Below are positions 21,472 through 31,645 of a stretch of DNA of 56,129 bases, piece by piece. Origin of the DNA: Trichomonas tenax (Eukaryota; Parabasalia; Trichomonadida; Trichomonadidae); contig JALKBU010000246.1 in assembly GCA_023091735.1 (NCBI GenBank), positions 1 through 56,129 of the forward strand, in the 5' to 3' direction. A program made the position numbers and the translations under genes. The notes beneath the pieces were generated by a model. It made no database searches, was not told the DNA's origin, and saw nothing but the letters and a program-made list of their open reading frames with translations. Position 1 is the first letter of the stretch. Every line of letters starts with the position of its first letter.

Positions 21472-22260
21472 TCACTCTAAGTCGACAGGCTTAAGAGTAA
21501 TCTCTGATTCATCGATATGATGATTTTCATTCCACTTCATCCATGTCTGTTGAAGGAATTGCGTCCAGATCTTCTTCAACCACGGAGAGAGCTCTTGGGG
21601 TCTTTCGTTGAGCCATTTTTGGAAATCGTCGATTGTGACCCATTTAACATTACTAACTTCTTCAGGGTTTGGATTTACAGCTTCAACGTCATAATAACCG
21701 TAAACAACATGATCAAGTTCGTATTCCGCCCAACCATCTTTGTAAATTGCTTTATAAATGAAAGAACCCACCTCCTGAAGCTTGGATTCCTTTGTAAGCT
21801 TGATATTTAATTCCAAATCAACTCTTCTCACTGCAGCATCCAAAACTTTTTCATTTGGTTCAGGATGAGAACAGCAAGTATTGGCCCAAATTAACGGAAA
21901 TGTGATCTTGTTCGCTGACCTTTGCTGCAAAAGCAATCTCTTCTTAGAATCGAATAAAAATAAAGAAAATGCGCGATGTAATATTGGCTCAGGCTCTGTT
22001 CTATGGACTGTGTACTTGTCTGCCTCACCAAGAACGTTGTCCTGCTTGTCAACAAGGATAACGTGAGCATTTTTCATTTGATTGTGTTGTTCTTCGGACA
22101 AAGCTGGGCTCACGATACGGATTGGAAAAGTGACATTTTTGCTTTGTCTTCGGGCACTCAATGGGGAGAAAATAAAATGGCCGATCAATCTGGTCGGACA
22201 ATTTCCGATCCGTAGCTCACGAAAATTAACTAAGGAAAAATTTTTTTCGCTTGAAAACAT
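21472..22260 (-). CDS. IDI1: Isopentenyl-diphosphate delta-isomerase, type I (Nudix)
   Basis: Interconverts isopentenyl and dimethylallyl diphosphate, needed for prenyl and dolichol synthesis. The Nudix-fold domain is complete. HRAFSLFLFD and LLLQQRS open it, then TFPLIWANTCCSHP carries catalytic Cys129, and AEYELDHV carries the acid at Glu181. A C-terminal helix with SPWLKKIW follows. The open frame extends upstream to a TTG at 22326, but the first ATG is at 22260 and gives 262 aa. Residues 1-55 go beyond the usual start and are basic and Ser/Arg-rich (SARRQSK), so an organelle-targeting presequence is possible. The stop is TGA. This implies a mevalonate-derived isoprenoid supply. Confidence 0.92.
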   Translation of the reverse strand: MFSSEKNFSLVNFRELRIGNCPTRLIGHFIFSPLSARRQSKNVTFPIRIVSPALSEEQHNQMKNAHVILVDKQDNVLGEADKYTVHRTEPEPILHRAFSLFLFDSKKRLLLQQRSANKITFPLIWANTCCSHPEPNEKVLDAAVRRVDLELNIKLTKESKLQEVGSFIYKAIYKDGWAEYELDHVVYGYYDVEAVNPNPEEVSNVKWVTIDDFQKWLNERPQELSPWLKKIWTQFLQQTWMKWNENHHIDESEITLKPVDLE

Positions 22261-23664
22261 ATTAATTATATAGTAAACATGATTAATATCATCCCTGAAA
22301 AAGCTTATTTGAAATCTATCGGCCAATTTTTGTATAAACGGAAAATAAATCTCTTTTTTAGCTTAAAACTCTATTTTTAGCCTTTTAACTGTGATTAATG
22401 CAATACAAACACTGGGTGCGGGCTATATTTTAGATGTGTACATATAAAACAGCTAAAAATAGAGTTTGGATCGAAATATCACGTCATTGATTTTAAGAAA
22501 TGCTTTTTGTTATAAAATCATTTGTGAATATCATCTACAAGAGCTATGGAAAGCAAATATTTCAATATCCTTGTAAAATAGCATTTAGAAAAAGATATCA
22601 ATAGTTTATTCCAATAACAAAACAGCAACACGTAATAAATAACCTAAAAGGCTTGATATCTATTGCATGCAGAATGCAAACAGTTGTAATGCTGTCTCTG
22701 TAAGTGAAAGAATGAAGAGTTTATTTTTGCAACTCGAAATGAGCCGATAGATTCTTGATGATATTTATGTGTACTCATTATTAGGAAGAAATCGATCTGA
22801 GGGACCAGGCAGCAGGTCGGAAATATGCTTTTATAAAATCATTGATATATTGATTTGCAGGTTTTAGAGAAATAAGACGAAAAACTGCGACAAAAGCGCA
22901 TGCAGTGATAATAGAATCGTTACTTGTAAGATTTGAAGGTATTTGAAATAAAATGTGAATTTCGAGTTACTGGACGATAATAACCAGCTGTGGTAATAAG
23001 ATAAACTGTAGTTAAACATTTACATAAAGAGATTCACCTATCATCTTTATTCTATGCATACTGTGTTTTGGGAATAGGTAACTCTTTTATCTCTGTAAAT
23101 TAATAGAACGATAGAAAATGTACGTTAAATTTTGATCCCAGCTTTCTTCAGACATAAATTTTTAAAAATGTCGGTTTTTGTAAAAACTTTATCAAAATAA
23201 ATATCTTTTTCGAACTCTCCGTCTTGTGTTGTAGTGATTTTCATCATGAAAACCGAAAAACTTTGATTTTTGATGAAAATCGTTGAAAACTGCAAAAAAA
23301 AACAGTGATAGCATTCTTAGGTTGATATGGTGGGATGGATAAAATGAAAATTAAATGATTTACAGAAGGTGTGGCGGGCAATTAAATTTTTATACGCAAA
23401 ATTCGGCGAAACTCGTTTTTTAACTCACTGGATTAACTTTTTGCTACGTTATTGAACCCCAATGTACAAAATCCTGTTATGCATGATATATTAAAGAATT
23501 AGCTAACAAAGTCTATATTTCATTAAAATATTAGATATATCTTTCATCAAAAACATTGATTTGCCATGATGTGCTTTACTCATTATAATATATTATATTC
23601 CCATTGTATAGCATTTTTATAACGTAAAATATGTTGTTGTCGATGATAAATAGGTAAATCTAAT

Positions 23665-23869
23665 CACAAATATGCTTTTTTTTTGAAAAAAAAGTATTCC
23701 AAGTGTTCACACATAAGCTATGCGTGTTATTCTCCCAAAAATTTAACCAGTTAAATTTGAAAAATTGAAAAGAACCGAAATGTGACATTTTTTTTGGGAG
23801 AATTATATAATTCTCCCTAAAATACAATGATTTTAGTATACCTTTTTTTCTCAAAAAAGCATATTTGTG
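23665..23869. mobile_element. MITE-like foldback element, 205 bp
   Basis: Terminal arms 23665-23697 and 23838-23869 are inverse copies, beginning CACAAATATGCTTTTTT, with a few mismatches and an indel in the poly-T/poly-A part. Inside are a perfect 22-bp palindrome (23796-23817, centred on TATA between GGGAGAAT and ATTCTCCC), a partner TTCTCCCAAAAA at 23730, and AAATTTAA-CCAG-TTAAATTT. No coding capacity exists. Target-site duplications are not clear. Confidence 0.6.
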
Positions 23870-25004
23870 GCACTCTGAATTTGCAATATTTTTTAAAAAT
23901 AATTAGATAAATAGCATTAACAGTACATACCCTATACATATTCATTGTTAAATATATGCATTAACTCCAGCCAGACCCTTCAAAATTAACCTTTAAAACC
24001 ATTTCGACTCACTTTTGTATTCTACATATCATGTTTAGTAATATTTTCTGCTTAAAATCGAAAAATAATTGTGAGATGTTCGTCTTTTGCACTCATTTTT
24101 ATTTTGCTCAAACATACTAAAATGCAGCATCTCTATAGCATATATTATCTATTGGCTAGCTCAAAATTCAGCAAAACCCCATTATTTAACCAAAAAATAT
24201 ATTTTGCATTTTTTTGGCTATGTGAGTGATAATTTTCTGGTTCTTCAAGTCACGCGGCTATAAATTTTGCTGAGACGTTGTTCCATCATGGGGATATCAG
24301 TTGTGATCTAGTCATTTGGAACCAACTTGATCAAGATGTTAGGAAATCTGAATCAATTTTAGTTGGCATATCACACCTGAATGAAGCCCCAAATCGTGCC
24401 ACTTATAATTTGCAATATTCTTTAATATATAATTTACATTTTATATAGTTTGAGCTAAAATTAATAATTATTACCCATGATATGTTTTGTAAGAATGCGT
24501 ATACAGAAATACGTTTTGTAAAGGAAATAAAATATTTGATAAAACTTATAGAGTAATTCATTATTATAACATACTAGCATGTTTGAAATTAGCATGGTAG
24601 TTGTAGTCATGTCTTCAATTCGAAATTATTTGGAGAATAAATTTTTTTAATATTATATCAGCGACAAGATACTATCATCGTATCATTTCAGGTTTTCCAT
24701 ACCAAGTACATAGTGGGATTACAATATTCAACAATGAAATCTTAGTCGAATATGGGGATTCAAGTTCGAATTCGATCATTATGCAATATATAAATCTAAG
24801 ATAGGCTTAGATATGATGTAGTAGTATCATTTTTGTGGATTCTTATATGCAACATGTAATGCATTGATAGGATAAAAAATATAAAAATCAATTTTCAATT
24901 GCTAAACATTAGCGCACGAACCAAATCAGTCATGGTATTAGGCACTGCCGCTGATGTTCATAGCAGAAAATGGTACCCAAATAATGCGTATTCAGAGTGC
25001 CACA
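23866..25004. repeat. 15-bp inverted pair enclosing 1.1 kb
   Basis: TGTGGCACTCTGAAT at 23866-23880 is the exact complement of 24990-25004. The pair encloses 1139 bp without a readable gene. It could be terminal repeats of a decayed element. The neighbouring AGAAGGTGTGGC at 23366 is also repeated inversely at 24998-25009, which suggests nested insertion. Confidence 0.5.
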
Positions 25005-25954
25005 CCTTCTTGATTTACAAAAATATCAATAACCTAATGTGAATGTTATTAAACGGTAATATTTAGATTTTTAAACTTACCATTATGTGTAAAAGTGTTG
25101 TTGGCTCTAAAAGAGAGATAATAAATGTTTATTTGAAGAATTTGTTCATTTGGATAAATTTGTTTTATGTTATGATTTAGAAGTTGAATGCTATTCTAGT
25201 CATAATCAAATGGTGGGTAATCTAAAATTATTTCTATATATTTTTTCCAACATTCTTAGATGAGATTGAGATTGATTGGGATCAACATAACTTTGTATTG
25301 TCTGTTATTCCATAAATAGGATGGTTGTTATCATAATATTTAGTCGGGAAATTTAAAAATGATAAAACATGCAATTATGTCATGAGCCAATAGGAAGTTC
25401 TATACAAATCATTGCGTGTAGCAGTAATATCCAATTGTTGATGGTTCATTTTAACTTTTTTTATCAATGCATGCAATTATCTTTGAATTATGAGTATATG
25501 TTAATGAGATATAATACCTCCGTGGATTTTATTGCAGCAGTGCGAGTTTTACTTGACATACACATAAAATAACAACTTATTTGATGAAATTTTTCTATTC
25601 ATGCGTGTCAAAATGTGTTTTATGCTTCCAATTTGTTTACATTGAAGTTTTTGAACAGTTGGCAATAGATAGGAGAACAGATACAATTGTTTGAAATATA
25701 TATCTGTTTAACTTCAATAAAATGATCAACAATGATTTCTCAAGCATTTATTTTATAATAATTATATGCAGTCTGTAGTGTTTACCAATTGCAATACATT
25801 TGAAATAAGAAATATCATTGCAATAATGATTTCACTCGTTCATCATTACCCCGAAGAAAAAAAATGAAAAAAAAAATTGTTTTTCATGGTAAAATTTTGT
25901 GAAAACAATGTTTTAAAAATGAAAAACAATCAAAAATATTTTTAAAAATCGCGA

Positions 25955-25960
25955 TCATTT
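25955..25960 (+). promoter_or_regulatory. Initiator of the pecanex-like gene
   Basis: TCATTT matches TCAYTW; the +1 A at 25957 is 17 nt before the ATG at 25974, the usual trichomonad spacing. Confidence 0.65.
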
Positions 25961-25973
25961 TATAAATAAAAAA

Positions 25974-28900
25974 ATGCCCTTCTCTTCATGGTTTCGAAGC
26001 TTCATCATAGAGAAGGTAATACCGACGATAACAGGGGGATATACGTACTACAATAACCAGCCTCTGCTGATTTTCTGGATTCATACTTTAATATTCGCGT
26101 GGTCCTTTTTCCTTCCTTTGATTATTGTCAATGTTTCCGGCAATAATCCGCTTTCTCTCATTCATCCGATTCTGACAATGCTCATTTGGTTCATCATTAA
26201 GCTAATAAACTACCAAATTCATCAAGATTTCGATAATCAACAACAGGAAGTTAACGATTTTTCACCACAAATGATTCCGCTTTCTGATCAAAACGAAGAA
26301 CCTCCTTACGGAATCTCAAAATCTGTTTGGAGAATCAGAGATTATTTAACAGATTTCTCAAGAATCGACATTAACACGATTTTCTGTGAAGCAATACGCG
26401 AAGGATACCAAACTAACGAACTTTTTCACTTCTACGACTTATTCCAAAGCGGTCAATTGAATGGATATTCGATGAGCGTGAACAGAGATTCACAGAACGT
26501 TGAAATTCCAACAGAAATACACATTCTCGGTTGCAAGTATATTGTCAAGTGGTCGAGGAAAGATCTCGAAAGCTGGTTCGATAGACCTTTTAAATTAATC
26601 GATGTTGTCGTTTCTCCACTTTTCGCAGCTGTTTGCGGTATACTTTGCCTCCTCAACTCCAATTTCATCAATTCTGCGAGTAAAGCAATTTTCGTATTTT
26701 CAACTGCTGCAGCTCAATATTCTTTGCTGCTTGCACCAAACCCAGACAGTTCTTCAACCACAGTACAAGACCCATTTACGCCATACTCAAGAGCTTTTCA
26801 TTTAATCGCATTTCAATTAATTTTCTCGTTATTAACATACTTACAACAAGTTGAGTGGCTTGCTTCAGCATCGCTCGATGTATTCAATGCACAACTATCA
26901 ATGAACAGTATTATAGAGTTCACTGCTGGTGTTTTTAGATATATCGTAATTTTATTCCCAATTTTTAACATGTTAGGAATGATTGGAAGTCTGAAAGATT
27001 CGTGGTTCGATGTGTTCGAAACTCTGCACTCTGTATTTTTCGGAAAGAGTGGATATATTTCGTTCTACAGCGCAAATCTCGGATTTTTCATCGACACTGT
27101 TGTTTTAGTTTTACTGACCATTTTGCATACGTATTTCTCTCACTTGTCATGGGCAAGGTATCTTGCAGAAGCTGTCGCAGCTGCTGTTGGTGTCTATTTC
27201 GCATCCAGTAATCAATTACCACTTATCACAAAACTTTTAGGTCTTGAAAGTAGAGATTATTTTTTAGGTGATAATAATGGACCTTTAAGGACAGCATGGA
27301 TTGCATTTGTTAAAGGAGCATGGGTTGGAGTAATTCTGTTTATTGTGCTTCTTTTTGCGCATGGAAATGTTTTTATTTTATATTCAGTTTGTTCGATATT
27401 TTCGATTGTTGCAGTTGTTACACATTCGATTCTTCCAAACTTGACAATGCGAAATCCATACGGCAAATTCTCGGCTCCTTTCTTCGAACCTGAAGGACAC
27501 TATAAGAAATATATGCGCATTATGTCACTTATCGAGCAATTGCTGCTTTCTCCTTTATGTATTGGTGCTGTTGTTTCTGTCTCAGAAATGAAGAATTTTG
27601 GACTCGCTCAATGGGCGGAATCAGCTGTAATCATCACTATGGTTATTGGTTTATCGTGCACTATATATAGGAACCCAGTATTGTTTGCCCTGAGTTACAT
27701 GATTACTTCAATGGCTGGACAAATATTCGATAATGCTTTATTCCAGTTCATGGTTTATTTCTTGATTTTGCAGAAAATTTCAGAAATACACAAGAAAATA
27801 GAATTCATTCTCGCATATTCCAGCTTCCACGCGATGTCCCGCACAAGGCAAGTCTTTGTTTTGTTTACAATGCTTGCGAATATCCAGCTCACTGCGTTTG
27901 GAATTTTAGTTTCAGCAATCTTGAATTCACCAATTATGCCGTTCAGCGGATATCCTCTGTTTTTGCCAAGTTATCCACGTCCTAACATTTTCTGGTTTGA
28001 GCCATGGAAATATGAACCTCGGCCTGGTGATGCACTGTTTTATAAGGATATATCGGACTCTTTAGCGGAGAAAATGGCGACTGATGTCGAACATGGAATT
28101 TTCCCGCTTCTTAAAGAGAACAAGTTCTTCCTTCTTTGCGATGATCACTTCAATGCCATTGTTCACGTTATTTCTGCTGGTGTTGGATACGTCGCCTTCC
28201 AGCTTCGTGGCCTTGAAGCAAGAGATCAAACATTGTGTCACAGAAACGAATTGCAAGTTGTAAGATCAAATCTTGAAAATGTCGATGAAATGAGAACATT
28301 CATGGCATCATCTTTGTTAACAAGATTCACTTCTCTTCTGTGGATTCCTATTTCCAAACTTCTAAAGATTCTCAAGCTTCCAGAAGCTTTGTCACCGAAG
28401 CAGAGAGCTTTCGTCGCAAGTTGCTGTTGGAGAACTTTAAGAGATGATTATACTCTTGAATCTTATACTGTTTCATCCAACAGAGTTTCTCTCTGTTTCC
28501 CAGATAGAAATCACCAGGATCTCGTTCACCTTGAGCTCATCAAATGCCTTGCTGTTTCTCTTGATGAAAACAGCGGCGTTTGTGTTCCTGCTGATTTCCA
28601 GATCAATCTTCCACCAGAGAAAGAGAACGAAATTCTCAACTTCATTGACAAAGTTGGAAAGAACTCTGTGAAGCGTGAGATTCTCGCTGTTGCACAAGTA
28701 ATCATTGGTGAACTCAATAAGATCCAAGGTGACTTCGATTGGAAGCTTTTTAAGCTGTTCTCGAGCAGCGAACTTAATCTCAATCAGGAAAGTTTGTTAT
28801 GGATTCCTTCGGAAATTATTCGCAAACTTGTTGATTGCTTTAGAGCAGCAGTATCAATAGCTGTCCACAACGCAGCTGGAATTCTCCCAGATGACATAGA

Positions 28901-29297
28901 TGAGTTGATCCAAATGATTCGCGAAAAGGTCAATGACCACCATGTTCTTCCAGAATCAGATCCAGACTGGGCTGGTTTAATTCAGCGAAAAGAACCAGAA
29001 TTAGAGACAATGCGTCAGTACCAGGATGACGACGAAATGACAGTGAAATACATGATGTTCACACGTCGTCCACAGAAATTCAAGCTAATAGAGATCAACG
29101 GAGAACTCGTTCGCGGAATATGGGCAAGCGAAATAAACGAAACAGTTTTCCTCGAATCAACAGATAGAGAGAGACCAAGTATTCAGTTCGATTCATTCCT
29201 CCTTAGAAACATTATTGCACAATCAGTCAACTCTCCTGTTGGCTATCCTGAAATAATATGTCCGATTTCATTTAGTTATTCGGACTTTCTTAAATAA
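25974..29297 (+). CDS. Pecanex-like multi-pass membrane protein
   Basis: The 1107-residue protein begins with hydrophobic segments at ~25-75. A soluble loop follows, then a block of about ten more membrane spans between ~205 and ~665. The last span leads into ILNSPIMPFSGYPLFLPSYPRPNIFWFEPW, which matches the pecanex signature (pecanex proteins have a similar small-residue/P/L stretch then SYxRPxxFW). The soluble C-terminal part has QLRGLEARDQTLCHRNE, another recognisable pecanex block. Animal pecanex acts in the ER/Notch pathway; trichomonads lack Notch, so the role here is open. The protein is roughly half the length of animal pecanex. The start follows a good initiator, and the stop is TAAA. 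Confidence 0.78.
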   Translation: MPFSSWFRSFIIEKVIPTITGGYTYYNNQPLLIFWIHTLIFAWSFFLPLIIVNVSGNNPLSLIHPILTMLIWFIIKLINYQIHQDFDNQQQEVNDFSPQMIPLSDQNEEPPYGISKSVWRIRDYLTDFSRIDINTIFCEAIREGYQTNELFHFYDLFQSGQLNGYSMSVNRDSQNVEIPTEIHILGCKYIVKWSRKDLESWFDRPFKLIDVVVSPLFAAVCGILCLLNSNFINSASKAIFVFSTAAAQYSLLLAPNPDSSSTTVQDPFTPYSRAFHLIAFQLIFSLLTYLQQVEWLASASLDVFNAQLSMNSIIEFTAGVFRYIVILFPIFNMLGMIGSLKDSWFDVFETLHSVFFGKSGYISFYSANLGFFIDTVVLVLLTILHTYFSHLSWARYLAEAVAAAVGVYFASSNQLPLITKLLGLESRDYFLGDNNGPLRTAWIAFVKGAWVGVILFIVLLFAHGNVFILYSVCSIFSIVAVVTHSILPNLTMRNPYGKFSAPFFEPEGHYKKYMRIMSLIEQLLLSPLCIGAVVSVSEMKNFGLAQWAESAVIITMVIGLSCTIYRNPVLFALSYMITSMAGQIFDNALFQFMVYFLILQKISEIHKKIEFILAYSSFHAMSRTRQVFVLFTMLANIQLTAFGILVSAILNSPIMPFSGYPLFLPSYPRPNIFWFEPWKYEPRPGDALFYKDISDSLAEKMATDVEHGIFPLLKENKFFLLCDDHFNAIVHVISAGVGYVAFQLRGLEARDQTLCHRNELQVVRSNLENVDEMRTFMASSLLTRFTSLLWIPISKLLKILKLPEALSPKQRAFVASCCWRTLRDDYTLESYTVSSNRVSLCFPDRNHQDLVHLELIKCLAVSLDENSGVCVPADFQINLPPEKENEILNFIDKVGKNSVKREILAVAQVIIGELNKIQGDFDWKLFKLFSSSELNLNQESLLWIPSEIIRKLVDCFRAAVSIAVHNAAGILPDDIDELIQMIREKVNDHHVLPESDPDWAGLIQRKEPELETMRQYQDDDEMTVKYMMFTRRPQKFKLIEINGELVRGIWASEINETVFLESTDRERPSIQFDSFLLRNIIAQSVNSPVGYPEIICPISFSYSDFLK

Positions 29298-29408
29298 ATT
29301 GTTTGATTTATAGAGTTTTATTCGAAAATCATTATATTTTTCATTTCGTATAAGAAAAAATGAGAAATTATCAAAGAACTTTGTATTCTTTAAAGTATAT
29401 ATTTAAAT

Positions 29409-30995
29409 CTACTTGCGCATCTGAACACCCGCCTTGAGAACTTCATCGACGAGAAGGAGCTGTGTAGCAATGAGTGGAGCAGACTGGAGCTGCTGTCTCT
29501 TGACGCAGTAGTTATCCCAGACGCCGTTCTTCTTTGGATCAAGGAGTTCGCCTGTCTCTAAGTCGAGGCCCTTAACCTCGCCCTTGTCGGCAGCGGCCTG
29601 GAGGGCAACGAGGCAGTCAACGGCATCATGGCCGGCGTTCTGAGCGAGGACGCGTGGGATCTCAAGGAGAGCCTCAGCGTATGCCTCGATACCGAGCCTG
29701 TTCTTGCCGGAGACGGACTTCTTGAACTCGTGTAAGTGAGCGCAGAGGCAAGCTTCGAAGGCACCAGCACCAGCAATAGCGCAGCCATCCTCGATAGCGT
29801 TGTTGACAGCTCTGAGGCCATCTCTGACAGCATCCTGCATCTGCTTGAGGGTGTGGTTGTTTGGACCGCGCATGAGGATTGTGACGGAGCGTGGGGCCTT
29901 AACATCCTCGATGAATGTCCAGTGGTCTTCGCCGACGATTGTTTCGTAGACGTGGCCAGCCCAGCCGAGGCAGTCTGGTTCGAGGTTCTCGACGGAGTTC
30001 ATCTGGCGGCCGCCGCAAGCCAATGTGAGTCTTTCCATGTTCCTCAGCTTGGCGCGGCGAACGGCAGAGATGCCAGCGCGCTGGAGCTTCTCGAGAGATG
30101 GGAGATCGATACCCTTCATGTTGGCGACAAGGAAGTCTTCGCCGTTCTTGCAGACCTTGTTCTTGAGATCGATAATCTTCTGGACCTTGGCATCGACGAA
30201 CTTGCGCTCTGCCTCAGCCATCTTCTCACGCATATCAGCGGCGTTGGAAGCGAACTGTGTGTTGACTTCTGTGTTCTCGAACTCGAGAGAAACGTTGCAT
30301 GTAAGGATGTAGACGTTGTGCATGTCGCGCTTCATCGATGGATGACGGAAACCGTGATCGAGAACTAAACCTCTGATGAGAGCTGTATCTGAAGCGAGCT
30401 TTGACATCATTGTGAGCTGCTCAACCATGAAGAGGTTGACCTTCTCGCCATCGCGCTTGATAGCGAGAACAGCGTCTGTGACGATCTGTGTGAGTTGGTC
30501 AACGAGCTCTGGTGGGAGCTTTGTGCAAAGTGATGTGCGGGCGACATTGAGGAGGAAGTCTCTGTCGATCTTTGGTGTGGACTTGTACTTCTCGATGAAC
30601 TTAAGGGCTTCATCGCGAGCAGCTTCCAAACCTGTTGTGAGAACACGTGGGTGAACGCCCTCAGCGAGACGTCTCTCGCACTGCTTGAGCATTGCGTCGA
30701 TCAAAATGATGGTAGATGTTGTGCCATCGCCAGTATTTTCATCTTGAGCAGCAGCAGCGCGTGAAATCATGATAGCTGTTGGGTGGATGATTGTAAGGTT
30801 CTTGAGGAGAACTGTTCCATCCTTTGTGAGCTGAACATCGCCAGCGCCGCCGACGAGCATCTTTAATGTGCCGCATGGACCTAAGTTCGTCTTAAGGATG
30901 TCCGCGAGCGAGTGGGACGCGTTCAGGTTCATGGAGAGAGCCTGGTTGTGGCGGTAGAGTTCTGCCTGTGAGTTGAGTTGGGAAACTGCAGCCAT
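29409..30995 (-). CDS. CCT6: T-complex protein 1 subunit zeta (CCT6)
   Basis: Subunit of the cytosolic CCT/TRiC chaperonin that folds actin and tubulin with ATP. The 528-residue protein matches CCT zeta throughout. It starts with the zeta-type MAAVSQLN, has NLGPCGTLKML and the ATP-binding GDGTTST (89-95), VARTSL, and RGLVLDHG, typical of zeta. NMERLTLACGG, DGLRAVNNAIEDGC, GAGAFE and VWDNYCVKRQ follow. Length equals that of the family. The usual LGPKG is LGPCG (Cys41), a small deviation. The codon use is strongly C-ending, as for an abundant protein. The stop is TAG. Confidence 0.97.
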   Translation of the reverse strand: MAAVSQLNSQAELYRHNQALSMNLNASHSLADILKTNLGPCGTLKMLVGGAGDVQLTKDGTVLLKNLTIIHPTAIMISRAAAAQDENTGDGTTSTIILIDAMLKQCERRLAEGVHPRVLTTGLEAARDEALKFIEKYKSTPKIDRDFLLNVARTSLCTKLPPELVDQLTQIVTDAVLAIKRDGEKVNLFMVEQLTMMSKLASDTALIRGLVLDHGFRHPSMKRDMHNVYILTCNVSLEFENTEVNTQFASNAADMREKMAEAERKFVDAKVQKIIDLKNKVCKNGEDFLVANMKGIDLPSLEKLQRAGISAVRRAKLRNMERLTLACGGRQMNSVENLEPDCLGWAGHVYETIVGEDHWTFIEDVKAPRSVTILMRGPNNHTLKQMQDAVRDGLRAVNNAIEDGCAIAGAGAFEACLCAHLHEFKKSVSGKNRLGIEAYAEALLEIPRVLAQNAGHDAVDCLVALQAAADKGEVKGLDLETGELLDPKKNGVWDNYCVKRQQLQSAPLIATQLLLVDEVLKAGVQMRK

Positions 30996-31014
30996 ATTTT
31001 TTACTAAATAGTCA

Positions 31015-31020
31015 GAATGA
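31015..31020 (-). promoter_or_regulatory. Initiator of CCT6
   Basis: TCATTC on the minus strand; the +1 A at 31018 is 23 nt before the ATG at 30995. It fits TCAYW. Confidence 0.5.
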
Positions 31021-31645
31021 GCCGTTTATTAATTTCTCATTTTTGTTCAATTTTAAAAATATAACACCTCTGTCATCTGTATTTTCATATTTCATCGAGA
31101 AATCCGCCCGACCACATAAATTTCCAAATCTCAAAAAACGAATAATGAGTGCCCAATTTTGGTATATTATATCTCTCTACACAATGTAATATATGAAAAC
31201 ATGATTATTTTTTGATTTTCTTTAATTTTGAAACTATTGTTTTCATAAAAATCGAAAGATTTTTCTTTAAAAATTTAATTTTCTTATTATATATTAATGT
31301 TCATTATAAAAATTATCTAGAAAAAGATTTGATTTTTAGAATATCTGCATATTCTCTTTCCGAAATATCACATTTTCATTCATAATTTCAAGATATCACT
31401 TTATTCAATAGAAAAGACTTCATTTTTTGGTAAATGTATTAACTACCGATCTGCAATACATTCACAATGGAGAGAAAGGCTGGAATCAAAAATTGTTTGT
31501 TTGAATGTTATAAAACAGTCCATTGAAGTGAAAAATAGTGTCTACAGACCATGGGAATATCATTTTAAATGGAATTTTTGGACTAAAAAGACGTTAACGA
31601 AGAAAATTATAAATAAAAAAGTGATGAAACAAAAAAAAATCGAAA
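31021..31645. other. Intergenic between divergent genes
   Basis: AT-rich spacer between CCT6 (-) and the coiled-coil protein (+). No gene, RNA or repeat is apparent. A TCATTTTAAATGG at 31560-31572 has initiator form, but it lies 75 bp before the next gene and its own ATG is not in a useful frame. Confidence 0.4.

Larger units (their letters stand above)
22261..25973. other. Large intergenic region, repeat-bearing
   Basis: About 3.7 kb without a supportable gene. Open frames at 23660-23854 and 25369-25572 are chance: the first is inside a foldback element. The region contains that element (23665-23869), a 15-bp inverted pair 1.1 kb apart (23866 and 24990), a copy of a dispersed TGTTTTGGGAATAGGTAA (23063), and poly-A before the pecanex-like gene. 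It is likely a landing site for short mobile DNA. Confidence 0.5.

Noticed and set aside
22261..22326. Longer N-terminus of the IPP isomerase
   Set aside because: It would start with TTG; the first ATG is at 22260, and nuclear genes use ATG.
29736..30368. Long plus-strand frame of 210 codons
   Set aside because: Antisense shadow of CCT6 caused by its C-ending codon bias.
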